Positions 7,642-16,930 of a DNA stretch of 60,624 nt are shown here, in pieces. Location of the stretch: positions 1-60,624 of the forward strand of contig JAISAQ010000050.1 in assembly GCA_031266775.1 (NCBI GenBank), read 5' to 3'. The notes beneath the pieces are model-generated. The model was not told the DNA's origin, searched no databases, and was given only the letters and a program-made list of their open reading frames with translations. Origin of the DNA: Treponema sp. (lineage in GTDB: Bacteria > Spirochaetota > Spirochaetia > Treponematales > Breznakiellaceae). The position numbers and the translations under genes were made by a program. Within the stretch, counting starts at the first letter, position 1. Every line of letters begins with the position of its first letter.

Positions 7642-10298
7642 TTCCACTCCACAGCAGCCACATGATCCGAGTAATGGGCCTTGAGGCTGACAGTTCCCTT
7701 CCTGTGATTTCCCAGAATTTTTATCCGCCGTTTTTCATCAGGAAAAAGGTTAAAGTAGTTATCTTCGAAGTACCAGTTGAATTCATCATCTCCCTCGCGG
7801 CCGGTTATTTCAACACAATGGGCATACGAATCAGTCCCGATGATCAATTCATCTCCTTCAACAACCGCGTTTATCTTTGCCCTGGGAAAGGACTGGTGCC
7901 GTTCCAGGTCAACCAACGTGTCGGATCGGCTCAAAAGCCGGCCGTCCGGGGCATAAAGCCTTGCCCGAATAATACTTTCGGTTACAATGGGACTTATCCG
8001 GTCCATGCTGGTTAGTACCTTTGATTGTCCGGGCTCGATGTATACAGGAATACGGAAACTGCCGGTTACACGGTTCCGAATCTGACTCCAAATATCTACC
8101 TCCAGTTCTCCCTTTACCTCCTCCAGAGTGTCGTTCACTCCCCAGAGGAAAATGCGGTCGTCAAAATCAAAAGACAACAATACAGGGCTAAGACTCCGGC
8201 GGTACTGGTAATAGGGAATGTGGACTTCCTGAAAATAATCAATCAGAGTACAGTAAAACTGGGGCCAGGTATCATTAAGTTTAACATAGATATATCCCTG
8301 GCAGCGGCGGGCCTCCGCCGCCTCATAATGGGGTTTTCCTCTCCGTATTCGTTCCGCGTCGTCTTTGAAAAACCATGCCGTGGCCGCGTTGATGCGGTAG
8401 ACAAGCTCATAAATGTTCTCGGCGTCAAAAAACCGTTCCAGGGGGGAACATTCGGAGGCAAAAAAGGACGCGGCCCGCCGCCACCAGGTGGAAGGAACAG
8501 GTACCTTTTTCCAGCTGGTAACCATGAAAGGGGTATCGTCCCTGAGCTGGGGGACACTCCATCCAACATTATACTTTTTTTTATAATCCGGGTCGTACTG
8601 ATAGAAAGGCTTGTCCGGATCGGTAGTATTATAGACAGGGTTAAACTGGCTTGCCGTTACCTGGTTGATGTAACCCGCGGGCCACAATTCTTCATCGGAC
8701 ATGAATCTGCGGAGGCTTCGCAGGGGGCCTGTAGTTGAGCGGGCCTGCTCGGAAACAAAAACCGGATAGTGAGCCACCGCATGGCGGTAAGTATAGTAAA
8801 GCGGATGGGTATCTCCCTCCCGGGGATCGCTGGGATAATCGCCCCCGCAGGGAGACGAATCAAGATAAAAACGATCAGGATCAAGCCGGCGGCATATATT
8901 CTTGATGTCTTCCATAAAAGGTTTCCATCCGTATTCCAGCTTTTCCGGGATTCCTTCCACAAATCCCACCTCCGATTCATTGCCGCCCGAATACAGAAGC
9001 ACACAGGCACGGTGTTTTACCCTGCGGACTTCATGTTCCGCTTCGGCGCTGTACTGTTTCCGGTATGCGTCCGTATCCGGTACAGGATTCCAGGACATGC
9101 AAAATTCCTGCCACAGAAGAATGCCCCGTTTATCGCATTCATCGTAGAGCTCGTCGTTGAACTGCATCGATCCGCCCCAGATGCGCAGGGTGTTCATATT
9201 ACCGTGATCGGTCAGGGCAATCATCTGACGGCATTTTTCGCTGTCCCACCGGTGGGTAATGCCGTTAAACGGTTCAAGCAAAGCCCCCCATTGTTTTATT
9301 TCTTTTCCGTTTATGCGAAAACGCATGTCGCCGGTTTTTTCCATTTTGCGAAGGCCGACAGTCCGTAATGTCCGGTCCAGAAGCCTGCCGGCGGAATAAA
9401 GAGAAAATTCAAGACGGTACAGAGGATGCTCACCGTAATTTTTCGGCCACCAGAGGCGGGGATTTTCGACCCTGAATTGCAGCGGCAGCAGCCATTCCTG
9501 TCCTGAACTGTCATTTACCTTGAGGATTTCCCCGGTCCGGCAGCTGCCTGCCGGGTTTCCGTCCGGGTCCGTTACCGAAAGCTCCGCCTGTAGCGGGACC
9601 GCCTGAGCCGCCGCCGGCACATGAAGATCACAGCAGATATCTACAAAACGGTACCAATAGTCAAATTTGAGGCTGATATCGGGCCACGTTATCTCGCTTT
9701 CATCTATTAGTTCCAGGTATACATCGTCAAAGAGGCCTGTGTTTATCATTGCGACTTTTCCGGCGTCGCCGAATTCTATCGAGCCCTTCCGCAGGAAATT
9801 ATGGGGCTTGGAATACTTCCGCACTGTCTCCGGAGCGGCGTTGTAAAGTTCCATCATTTTTTTCCGGGTGGATTTGAAATATACCAGCAGAGTATTTTCG
9901 GCCCTGAGTTTTCCCGTAACCTCTATCCGTTTGGGGATGAGCATATTGTCATGACTGCCGATGAATTCCCCGTTGAGATAAAAATCGGCAAAGAGATCAA
10001 CACCGCCAAAATAAAGACAAGCGGTTTTCTTTTCCGCTCCGGCCGCCCTGAAATCAGCCTGGTATATCCAGTCTTCTTCTTCAATCCAGGCGCAGTGTTC
10101 GGTCTCGCCTATTCCTACCCGCTTGTCAACAAGGCCGTGATCCAGCATGAGCTTCTGCACCTGATCCGGCCTTTCCGTTTGTACCCATTTGGCCCCATTT
10201 TCATCAGGAACCCTGTAGACTCCTCCAGAAAAAACGTTTTTTTCTTCTTCATTTGCCTGCTTGACGCGCCAATTGAGGATACAAATTCTTTCTTTCAT
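7635..10298 (-). CDS. glycoside hydrolase family 2 beta-mannosidase-like enzyme
   Basis: An 887-residue GH2 enzyme with sugar-binding jelly-roll (about residues 40-200), Ig-like domain, TIM barrel and C-terminal Ig-like parts. Candidate acid/base Glu441 is in GGNESE and candidate nucleophile Glu517 is in VFVSEQARS, matching beta-mannosidase spacing. There is no signal peptide, so it should hydrolyse imported oligosaccharides in the cytoplasm. AAGGGAG lies about seven bases before the ATG. It is divergent from the sugar ABC genes and shares a promoter region with them. Exact glycosidic specificity is uncertain; beta-mannoside is the best guess. Confidence 0.82.
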   Translation of the reverse strand: MKERICILNWRVKQANEEEKNVFSGGVYRVPDENGAKWVQTERPDQVQKLMLDHGLVDKRVGIGETEHCAWIEEEDWIYQADFRAAGAEKKTACLYFGGVDLFADFYLNGEFIGSHDNMLIPKRIEVTGKLRAENTLLVYFKSTRKKMMELYNAAPETVRKYSKPHNFLRKGSIEFGDAGKVAMINTGLFDDVYLELIDESEITWPDISLKFDYWYRFVDICCDLHVPAAAQAVPLQAELSVTDPDGNPAGSCRTGEILKVNDSSGQEWLLPLQFRVENPRLWWPKNYGEHPLYRLEFSLYSAGRLLDRTLRTVGLRKMEKTGDMRFRINGKEIKQWGALLEPFNGITHRWDSEKCRQMIALTDHGNMNTLRIWGGSMQFNDELYDECDKRGILLWQEFCMSWNPVPDTDAYRKQYSAEAEHEVRRVKHRACVLLYSGGNESEVGFVEGIPEKLEYGWKPFMEDIKNICRRLDPDRFYLDSSPCGGDYPSDPREGDTHPLYYTYRHAVAHYPVFVSEQARSTTGPLRSLRRFMSDEELWPAGYINQVTASQFNPVYNTTDPDKPFYQYDPDYKKKYNVGWSVPQLRDDTPFMVTSWKKVPVPSTWWRRAASFFASECSPLERFFDAENIYELVYRINAATAWFFKDDAERIRRGKPHYEAAEARRCQGYIYVKLNDTWPQFYCTLIDYFQEVHIPYYQYRRSLSPVLLSFDFDDRIFLWGVNDTLEEVKGELEVDIWSQIRNRVTGSFRIPVYIEPGQSKVLTSMDRISPIVTESIIRARLYAPDGRLLSRSDTLVDLERHQSFPRAKINAVVEGDELIIGTDSYAHCVEITGREGDDEFNWYFEDNYFNLFPDEKRRIKILGNHRKGTVSLKAHYSDHVAAVEWNQ

Positions 10299-10343
10299 GA
10301 AGTAACTCCCTTAAAAAGTTGACATAATCCATCATTGTAACAT

Positions 10344-10372
10344 ATTGTAAATTTATATCTTGGTATTGACAA
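10344..10372 (-). promoter_or_regulatory. sigma-70 promoter for the GH2 gene
   Basis: Read on the minus strand, TTGTCA (10367-10372) and TACAAT (10344-10349) are exactly 17 bases apart. The -35 box overlaps the -35 box of the plus-strand promoter for the ABC genes, so the two probably compete. A second ATTGTA word lies at 10334-10339. Confidence 0.65.
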
Positions 10373-10393
10373 GAGCTTTTTTAAAAATATAGC
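10366..10393 (+). promoter_or_regulatory. sigma-70 promoter for the sugar ABC operon
   Basis: TTGACA (10366-10371) and TATAGC (10388-10393) are 16 bases apart. It lies back-to-back with the GH2 promoter and shares five -35 bases with it. It would give a leader of roughly 100 bases before ATG 10504. Confidence 0.55.
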
Positions 10394-10503
10394 ACATTTT
10401 TTGAAAAATAAGGAGAATTCTTTACTTTTTCTATTGCGCTTTCCCTTGGCAGCTGATATGATTGTCATGCATTGTACTATTTTGTATGATTAGGAGGAAA
10501 AAC

Positions 10504-11853
10504 ATGAAACGTTACGCTGGTGTTCCGGCTGCCGCTTGGGCCGGAGTGGCTGTGGTATTAATCGCGGTGATTTCGGGCTGCGGCGGCGGAGGCGGTTCCG
10601 CCGGCCGGAATACCGATCTGTCGTCCCTGAGCTTTCCTGCAAAACAGCCGGCGGAGTATTCCGGGGAACTTGATTATTGGGTATGGGGGGATTATGAAGC
10701 CCGTTGTACGGCTCCTTTTTTTGAGAAATACCCCGGCATCAAGATCAATTTTGTCAGGGTTCCCGGCGGTGATTTTTTTACCAAGCTCCAGACTGCCATT
10801 GCCGCCAAATCAGATATGCCTGATATAGGAAATCTGGAACAAACCCCCAGGCGGGCGTGGTTTAATCTTAACTGCTGGGATCGCCTGGACGCTCCTCCCT
10901 ACAACATGGATACTTCCGTATTGGTGGAATGGTCCCTCCCGCTCATGACCAATGAGAAGGGTGAAATTGTCTGCGCCCAGATAGATAACTGTATCGGCGG
11001 CATCACCTATAACCGGAGACTTGCCCGGCAGGTGCTGGGAGTAAGCGATGTGGATGCGGTAGAGGCCCGGCTCCAGAGCGTGGACGATTATATCAAGATG
11101 AGCGAGATGTTCAAGGGCAGGGATCTTGGCTTTTACATGTATGCGGGGGTAAACGACGTATGGGATTGTTTCAATTACCTTTATGCGGAGCCTTTTGTTA
11201 CCGACGATAACGTCCTTAATTTTGAGGCTTCTATCCTCCCCGCTTTTGAGATTATCGAAAAACTGGTGGCCAACAACGCGGTAGGAACCATTACCAACTG
11301 GACTCCCCAATGGAGCACCTCGTTCGCCCAGGATTACAGTATCTTTTATTCCGGGGTTACCTGGATGCTTTATGACAACATCGTCCCCAACAATCCGCCT
11401 GACGCCAAGGATCGTTTTGGCCTCATTACTCCTCCGGGAGGCGGCTTCAGCCAGGGAGGGACAGCGCTGGCGATTGCTTCGGTTTCCCCGCCGGAAAAGA
11501 AGGAGATGGCCTGGGAATTTATCCGCTGGTTTGCCCTTTCCGAGGGGGGCGCTCAAGCCTTCCTGGATTACAACCACGCGCCCACACTGTACAAACCTTT
11601 CTACGAAAGCAACGTGTACAAAACCTTCAGCGATCTCCTTTACGGCGGACAGAATACCCTCGCCAAATTTATGGAGATTGGCCAGCATCCCAATACCAGG
11701 GTGCGGCCCATGTCCCGGTACGATCAGCTCGTCTCTTCCAACATAAACCTCGCGGTGGTGGAATTGAAGAACGGCGCCAGTGCGGGGGAAGCCCTCAAGA
11801 TGGTGAAAGACGCGGTTCTGGCCGCCCAGCCTGTCCTGAAGGACAGAACCTAG
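10504..11853 (+). CDS. sugar ABC transporter substrate-binding lipoprotein
   Basis: A 449-residue family 1 solute-binding protein that would capture an oligosaccharide in the periplasm and hand it to the two permeases downstream. The N-terminus has a hydrophobic stretch and the lipobox VISGC with Cys26 as lipidation site, followed by a glycine-rich tether. The fold is seen in PGIKINFVRVPGGDFFTKLQTAIAAKSDMPDI. AGGAGG at 10492-10497 supports ATG 10504. The neighbours suggest a manno-oligosaccharide or other beta-linked sugar as ligand; this is inferred from context only. Confidence 0.9.
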   Translation: MKRYAGVPAAAWAGVAVVLIAVISGCGGGGGSAGRNTDLSSLSFPAKQPAEYSGELDYWVWGDYEARCTAPFFEKYPGIKINFVRVPGGDFFTKLQTAIAAKSDMPDIGNLEQTPRRAWFNLNCWDRLDAPPYNMDTSVLVEWSLPLMTNEKGEIVCAQIDNCIGGITYNRRLARQVLGVSDVDAVEARLQSVDDYIKMSEMFKGRDLGFYMYAGVNDVWDCFNYLYAEPFVTDDNVLNFEASILPAFEIIEKLVANNAVGTITNWTPQWSTSFAQDYSIFYSGVTWMLYDNIVPNNPPDAKDRFGLITPPGGGFSQGGTALAIASVSPPEKKEMAWEFIRWFALSEGGAQAFLDYNHAPTLYKPFYESNVYKTFSDLLYGGQNTLAKFMEIGQHPNTRVRPMSRYDQLVSSNINLAVVELKNGASAGEALKMVKDAVLAAQPVLKDRT

Positions 11854-11866
11854 AAAATATCCGGTT

Positions 11867-11906
11867 GGGGAACAGCGCCGGAACGTTCCTCCTGATGCTG
11901 TTCCCC
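11867..11906 (+). other. intercistronic stem-loop between binding protein and permease genes
   Basis: GGGGAACAGC (11867-11876) and GCTGTTCCCC (11897-11906) form a perfect 10-bp stem. The 20-base loop contains the palindrome GGAACGTTCC. There is no long U-run, only GTTTT, so it more likely stabilises the upstream binding-protein mRNA or partly terminates, as at malE-malF type junctions. Confidence 0.6.
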
Positions 11907-11929
11907 GTTTTGAAGCGGGGAGGTGTGTA

Positions 11930-12886
11930 ATGTCTGTCATTGGCGTCAAACGGGAGTATCATGGAAAAAAACAGGGAATAAACCCGCTGAGCAGGCAGGC
12001 TGCGCCCTATGTTTTCAGCGCCCCCTTTGTGCTGTTTCATTTTACCTTCTTGCTTTTTCCCATCCTGTTCAATTTCTACATGAGCCTTACAAACTGGACT
12101 CCCTTTGATCCGCCGGCCTTTGCGGGTATACGAAACTACCTGGCGCTTTTTGTCCATGCCCGTTTTTACAGGGCCCTCTGTAATACTTTTATTCTGATGC
12201 TCATGATCATCCCCCTGCAGCTGACCATAGGAATGATTATCGCGGTAATTCTTTCATATAAATCCATGATTATGAAAGACACTTACCGGCTTTGCATCTT
12301 CCTGCCCTATCTGACCACTCCTGTGGCCCTTGGCCTTTTTTTCGCGATTCTCTTCGATCCGACATTCGGGTACATTAACATGGCTTTGGATTTGCTGCAT
12401 CTTCCCCAGCCTGACTGGACGGGCCGGCCCTGGGCAGCACGGGCAATGGTTGCCCTTATTACCATCTGGCGATGGAGCGGTTATACAGGCGTTATGTTCA
12501 TGGCGGGGATTACCAACATCAGCGACGACATTTTCGAAGCCTGCGAAATTGACGGCGCCAACGGCTGGCAGCGATTCTGGTATGTAATTCTTCCAATGGT
12601 GAAGCCTGTGGCGGTATTCGTGACTTTAACTACCCTGATAGGTTGTTTTCAGATATTTGAAGAACCCCTGCTCCTTTTTTCGGGAGGAGGAAGCGGCCGG
12701 GGTCTTGTAGGCGGCCCCCGGGGAGCGGCGCTTACAGGGGTATGGCTTATGTACGATACTGCCTTTGGCGATATTATGAACTACGGTTTTGGCGCGTCTA
12801 TTTCCTACGGCCTGTTTTTGGCGATAGCGCTGGTAACGCTTGTGTTTAACCGGATTGTAAAAATAGGAGACAGTAACAATGGCTGA
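11930..12886 (+). CDS. sugar ABC transporter permease, MalF type
   Basis: A 318-residue inner-membrane permease with about six transmembrane segments. It has the cytoplasmic EAA loop near residue 200 (EACEIDGANGWQRFWYVILP), which contacts the ATPase. GGGGAGG precedes the ATG. It overlaps the second permease by eight bases. No ATPase gene follows, so the importer presumably borrows a shared MsmX/UgpC-like ATPase encoded elsewhere. Confidence 0.9.
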   Translation: MSVIGVKREYHGKKQGINPLSRQAAPYVFSAPFVLFHFTFLLFPILFNFYMSLTNWTPFDPPAFAGIRNYLALFVHARFYRALCNTFILMLMIIPLQLTIGMIIAVILSYKSMIMKDTYRLCIFLPYLTTPVALGLFFAILFDPTFGYINMALDLLHLPQPDWTGRPWAARAMVALITIWRWSGYTGVMFMAGITNISDDIFEACEIDGANGWQRFWYVILPMVKPVAVFVTLTTLIGCFQIFEEPLLLFSGGGSGRGLVGGPRGAALTGVWLMYDTAFGDIMNYGFGASISYGLFLAIALVTLVFNRIVKIGDSNNG

Positions 12887-13727
12887 TATTTCTCGTACGG
12901 GAAGAGTAATGAGGGGCGGTCTTGCTTCGTTTTTCATGATCCTGGTAATGACTGTCATTGCCGTTATATCGCTCATTCCCTTTTATTCCATGATGGTTAT
13001 GGGCACCTACTATATTAACGATCTGTTTACCGGGATAAAAATGGTTCCGGGCAATTATGTTTTACAGAATCTTAAAACCCTTTTTACCGTTCCCATATTC
13101 AAATATTACCGGAATTCCTTTACGGCGGCGGCCGGTTCCTGTGTCCTTTGCGTATTGATTAGTTCCATGTGCGGTTACGCCATTGCCAAATATCAATTCA
13201 GAGCGAGAAAATTCCTTTTTCGTTTTGTACTGTTCACCCTCATTGTGCCTACCCAGCTTGGGCTCATCGCGTTCATGATAGAGATGAAATTTCTTGGCCT
13301 CCTGGGCACCCTCTGGCCGATTATTCTGCCTAACGGAGCAAGCGCTTTTGGAGTCTTCTGGATGACCTCCTTTATTACGGAAGCCATTCCCAATGAAGTA
13401 ATTGAATCGGCCCGTATAGACGGCTGCAACGAATACAGCATTTTTTTCCGCATATCGCTGCCCTTCATGCGTTCCGCGGTGGTAACTCTTGCGCTTTTAT
13501 CCTTTTTGTGGTCATGGAATGCCCTCCTGGTACCTCTTGTAGTGCTGAACAAGGAAGCCCTGTTTACTCTGCCGCTGGGAATCAAAAGTTTGTCGTCCGG
13601 GTTCAGGAATGATTATGGCGCCCAGATACTGGGCCTTTCGGTTGGTACGATTCCCATACTTGTTTTCTTTTCTTTCTTCTCAAAAAACCTCATCAGCGGC
13701 CTTTCCGCGGTAGCGGTAAAAGGGTAG
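12879..13727 (+). CDS. sugar ABC transporter permease, MalG type
   Basis: A 282-residue inner-membrane partner of the preceding permease. It has an N-terminal membrane segment (residues ~18-40), five further hydrophobic segments and the EAA-type loop ESARIDGCNEYSIFFRISLPF near residue 183. The start overlaps the upstream gene, indicating coupled translation. It is followed after 12 bases by the sugar kinase gene. Confidence 0.9.
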   Translation: MADISRTGRVMRGGLASFFMILVMTVIAVISLIPFYSMMVMGTYYINDLFTGIKMVPGNYVLQNLKTLFTVPIFKYYRNSFTAAAGSCVLCVLISSMCGYAIAKYQFRARKFLFRFVLFTLIVPTQLGLIAFMIEMKFLGLLGTLWPIILPNGASAFGVFWMTSFITEAIPNEVIESARIDGCNEYSIFFRISLPFMRSAVVTLALLSFLWSWNALLVPLVVLNKEALFTLPLGIKSLSSGFRNDYGAQILGLSVGTIPILVFFSFFSKNLISGLSAVAVKG

Positions 13728-13739
13728 AACGCGGAAATT

Positions 13740-15233
13740 ATGGATCATGTTATCGGCATTGATATAGGCACTACCGCCGTCAAGGTAATAATTGCCGGCG
13801 GGAATGCCGCGGCGGCCAGAGCCGGCAGTGAATATGGACTTCTATTGCCGAAACCAGGCTGGGTTGAACAGGATGCAGATCTCATGTGGCAGGCGGTACG
13901 ATCCGCGCTGAATAAAGCCCTTGCACAGTTTAAGGGAGACAGGCGCGGCATACGCGCCATATCCCTTTCTACCCAGAGGGATACTCTGGTATGCGTGGAC
14001 AGGGAAAACCGTCCCGTTCGTAACATGATTACCTGGATGGACGGCAGAAGTACCGCGCAGTGCGAAAAACTTTCCGCCGGCATTGGTGATGAAAAGGTTT
14101 ATGGAATCACCGGCGTTGGAATCAGTACCATCTGGACTTTGGCGTTTATTCTCTGGATTCGGGACCATGAAAAGGATGTTTTTTCCCGTACTGCCTGTTT
14201 TGGACTGGTTCATGATCATGTAATGATGCGGCTTGGCGCCAAAAAACATTACCTGGACAGATCCAGCGCATGCCAGACCATGCTCTACGATCTCTTTCAG
14301 GGAGTGTGGTCTTTCGAACTAATGGAATACGCCGGTCTTGACGCGGAAAGGCTTCCAGATCTGGTTGATCCGGGGACTTTCATTGGCACATTGGACCCTT
14401 CCCTTGCGGCGGAATTCGGCCTGGGAAAAGAAGTTGCCCTGATTGCCGGAGGCGGGGATCAGCAATGCGCCGCCCTGGGCGCCGGCGCGGTAATGCCGGG
14501 AGAAGTGGAGATTGGCATCGGCACGGCGGGAAATATTCTTGCCGTAACAGATGTTCCTGTTTTGGATCCCCATCGCAGGATGATCTGCCATCGATCTGTT
14601 GTCCCAAACGGATGGATTCTGGAAGGCGCAATGCTTGCTACCGGCAAAGTTATACAGTGGATTCAGGATACCATTTACAGCGGGAAATCTCTGCCTGAAA
14701 TTGACAGGGAGATCGCGGAAAAATCCCTTCCCGGCGCGGGCGGCATGGTAATGGTACCTCATTTTGAAGGCGCCGCCTGTCCTTACTGGAATCCGCAGGC
14801 TACGGGCGTAGTTTTCGGGCTTACCCTTTCATCGGGAAAAGCGGATATTGCCAGGGCCGCCATGGAAGGAATCTGCCTTGAAACAAGAAAAAATGTCGAT
14901 CTTCTGCCGCAGTTCGGCATTACGGCAAGCCGCGTACTTGTATCGGGAGGCGCCGCCCGTTCGGCAGTCTGGATGCAGATTCTTGCCGACGTACTCGGCC
15001 TGGATGTTCATATACCGGTAGAAAGTGACTGCGCCGCTCTGGGCGCCGCCCTGCTGGCCGCTTTCGGATGCTCCGTCATGACCCAGGAAGAGGCTTTCTC
15101 CGGCGGAATTGCTGTTGACGCGGTCTACCACCCTGACGCAAAGCTTCACGGGCTCTATGAGTCGCTTTACCGGAAAAATTGCGATCTCTATCAAACCATC
15201 AACTCGGCAGGCCTGTACGGCGGAGGAGCCTAA
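13740..15233 (+). CDS. FGGY-family carbohydrate kinase (xylulokinase-like)
   Basis: A 497-residue two-domain ATP-dependent sugar kinase. The phosphate-binding GIDIGTTAVKV motif is at residues ~5-15, LSTQRDTLVCVD around 75 and a conserved GGGDQQCAALGAG segment near 240. VSGGAARSAVWMQILADVLG near 400 matches the second FGGY signature. It is the last gene of the ABC operon and should phosphorylate a monosaccharide released from the imported sugar. Xylulose, gluconate and related polyols are all possible substrates; the xylulokinase label is only the closest general match. Confidence 0.85.
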   Translation: MDHVIGIDIGTTAVKVIIAGGNAAAARAGSEYGLLLPKPGWVEQDADLMWQAVRSALNKALAQFKGDRRGIRAISLSTQRDTLVCVDRENRPVRNMITWMDGRSTAQCEKLSAGIGDEKVYGITGVGISTIWTLAFILWIRDHEKDVFSRTACFGLVHDHVMMRLGAKKHYLDRSSACQTMLYDLFQGVWSFELMEYAGLDAERLPDLVDPGTFIGTLDPSLAAEFGLGKEVALIAGGGDQQCAALGAGAVMPGEVEIGIGTAGNILAVTDVPVLDPHRRMICHRSVVPNGWILEGAMLATGKVIQWIQDTIYSGKSLPEIDREIAEKSLPGAGGMVMVPHFEGAACPYWNPQATGVVFGLTLSSGKADIARAAMEGICLETRKNVDLLPQFGITASRVLVSGGAARSAVWMQILADVLGLDVHIPVESDCAALGAALLAAFGCSVMTQEEAFSGGIAVDAVYHPDAKLHGLYESLYRKNCDLYQTINSAGLYGGGA

Positions 15234-15263
15234 ACAGGCAGCCAAACCCGTCCGGCCTTCCTG

Positions 15264-15641
15264 TCACGGGCAGGGCGCGGCCCTGTCCGGCCGTAAAATT
15301 TCGGCGCCGTTGCGGTACACATGAAAGGGCCGGGAATCTTCATCAAGATAACAGTGAAGAAGAAGTCTTACGGCCCGCTCCAGTCCTCCCCTGGACCGGG
15401 CTTCCTGTACGGCAAAAAGGGCCGTATCCGCCGCGAGGCCGCAGCCGCGCAGGGCGGCCGCCGGGTTCTTCGCGTCCAGATCCTCCGTTACCGAAAAAAC
15501 GAGGGAAACGACGCCCTCTTCATCCAGGTTATTGCGGGCAAGGACTTCACGGTACAGGGTGGCAACCTGCCGGGTTATATCTTCGGCAGTATTAAGGCAT
15601 TGGGTTGCCCCCCGGACGGCAAAGAGTTTTTTTCCATTCAT
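15264..15641 (-). CDS. aroH: monofunctional chorismate mutase, AroH type
   Basis: Rearranges chorismate to prephenate for phenylalanine and tyrosine synthesis. The 125 residues show the AroH-fold landmarks: FAVRGATQCLNTAEDI at the start, SVTEDLDAKNPAAALR, the GGLERAVRLLLH segment, and a terminal FHVYRNGAEILRPD like the B. subtilis enzyme. AGGAGG lies six bases before ATG at 15641. The start overlaps the stop of an upstream membrane-protein gene (ATGA). Convergent with the sugar kinase. Confidence 0.88.
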   Translation of the reverse strand: MNGKKLFAVRGATQCLNTAEDITRQVATLYREVLARNNLDEEGVVSLVFSVTEDLDAKNPAAALRGCGLAADTALFAVQEARSRGGLERAVRLLLHCYLDEDSRPFHVYRNGAEILRPDRAAPCP

Positions 15642-15982
15642 GCGTTTCCTCCTGATATGACCGAAACAAAAGAGGCAAAAACGGCCAGAAAGGCCCCCAG
15701 AATTCCCAAAACAAGATACCCGCCCATCCACGGGAGGAAACGGAGCCCGCCTTCCCTTGCAAGACGGTACCCGTTATGGATCATTCCGTACAGCGAGACA
15801 AGAACAAGAAAAAGGCCCAGGGAGGCCAGGAGACGCAGAAGAAAAAGCTGGACCGCATCGGAAAATCCCCGGACGGCGCCCAGTACATAGAAAGCAAGCG
15901 CAAGCAGCGCAAGAACAAGGGAAAAAAAGGACGTAAACATGATGAAAAGGGAAAACAGGTTTTTTTTCTTTTTATCGGCCAT
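15638..15982 (-). CDS. small membrane protein of unknown function
   Basis: A 114-residue protein with a lysine-rich cytoplasmic start (MADKKKKN) and three to four hydrophobic segments (about residues 12-34, 44-64, 82-108), so an inner-membrane protein. No family was recognised. It is translationally coupled to aroH, and its start is divergent from the SPFH-like gene with a 53-base AT-rich gap that must hold promoters for both. Confidence 0.7.
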   Translation of the reverse strand: MADKKKKNLFSLFIMFTSFFSLVLALLALAFYVLGAVRGFSDAVQLFLLRLLASLGLFLVLVSLYGMIHNGYRLAREGGLRFLPWMGGYLVLGILGAFLAVFASFVSVISGGNA

Positions 15983-16035
15983 GGTCCCTTTCTTATTCCC
16001 CTTTTATACGTTATTATACAATTTGAATAAAGGCC

Positions 16036-16848
16036 ATGAAAAAGTTTTTTTTCAGTCTTGTTATTATCGTGATCCTCGGCATCGCTGCCTTTTTTGCGGG
16101 CTGGGCCCAGCTTGCCGTTCCCCCCGGAAGCGTTGGGGTCATGCGTTCCAAAACCCACGGGATTGATCCCTCGCCGGTAAAGGAGGGAGAATTCCGGTGG
16201 GTCTGGTACAGGCTCATTCCCGCCAATACCGTCATAACGGCCTTCCGCCTTACCGAGCGGCGCCATTCGGTTTCCATAAAAAACACCCTTCCTTCCGCAC
16301 AGACATACGGCAGCTTTACCGGGACCGGCGTGGATTTTTCCTACGAATTTTCCGCCTCCCTTTCCTATATACTGGACGGGGATTCCCTGATTCCCCTGAT
16401 CGAAAAACATTCCATAAGCGGACAGGACGAACTTGAGGCGTTTGAAGACAGGCTTTCGGGGGAAATAGGGGCCTTTATAGAGGTCCGCCTTGTATCCGAT
16501 CCGCTGTACAGCGGGAATTTGGAGAAAATTCTTGAAGACGGGAAAAGCGCGGACCTTGAAGAAGACATACGGAAGGCCTTTCCGTATATAAAAAATGTTT
16601 CCTGCCTCATTCAGACGGCGGTTTTTCCGGACTTTGCCCTTTACCGGCAGATCCGGGGCCTTTACGAAGAATACCTCGGGAAACAGCGGGAATACCTTTC
16701 CTCCGTTCTGAACCAGGACGCCGAAAACCGCGTCGACGCACGGTTCCGTTTCGACGAACTGGAAAAATACGGGGAACTTCTTACCAAATATCCAATCCTT
16801 ATACAGTTCCTTTCAATAGAAAAAGGGGTTCCGGTAACTCCCCCCTGA
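16036..16848 (+). CDS. membrane-anchored SPFH/Band 7-like protein
   Basis: A 270-residue protein with a single N-terminal membrane anchor (MKKFFFSLVIIVILGIAAFF). It continues with a segment beginning AVPPGSVGVMRSKTHG that resembles the opening of Band 7/stomatin domains. The rest is predicted mixed alpha/beta with a charged helical C-terminal part. Role unknown; SPFH proteins usually scaffold membrane proteases or lipid domains. The SPFH assignment rests on a short motif and is moderate. Confidence 0.6.
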   Translation: MKKFFFSLVIIVILGIAAFFAGWAQLAVPPGSVGVMRSKTHGIDPSPVKEGEFRWVWYRLIPANTVITAFRLTERRHSVSIKNTLPSAQTYGSFTGTGVDFSYEFSASLSYILDGDSLIPLIEKHSISGQDELEAFEDRLSGEIGAFIEVRLVSDPLYSGNLEKILEDGKSADLEEDIRKAFPYIKNVSCLIQTAVFPDFALYRQIRGLYEEYLGKQREYLSSVLNQDAENRVDARFRFDELEKYGELLTKYPILIQFLSIEKGVPVTPP

Positions 16849-16930
16849 GCCCGGTTGTTATACATTTGGAACAAGCTCATTGATAAAGGGAAAAGTATCC
16901 GGTATAGTTACTGGAACGGGAGTTATACGC

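Noticed and set aside
10462..10490. TTGTCA-17-TATGAT promoter-like pair just before the binding-protein gene
   Set aside because: Transcription would start inside or after the AGGAGG at 10492-10497 and remove the Shine-Dalgarno, so it is unlikely to drive this gene. The upstream pair at 10366-10393 fits better.
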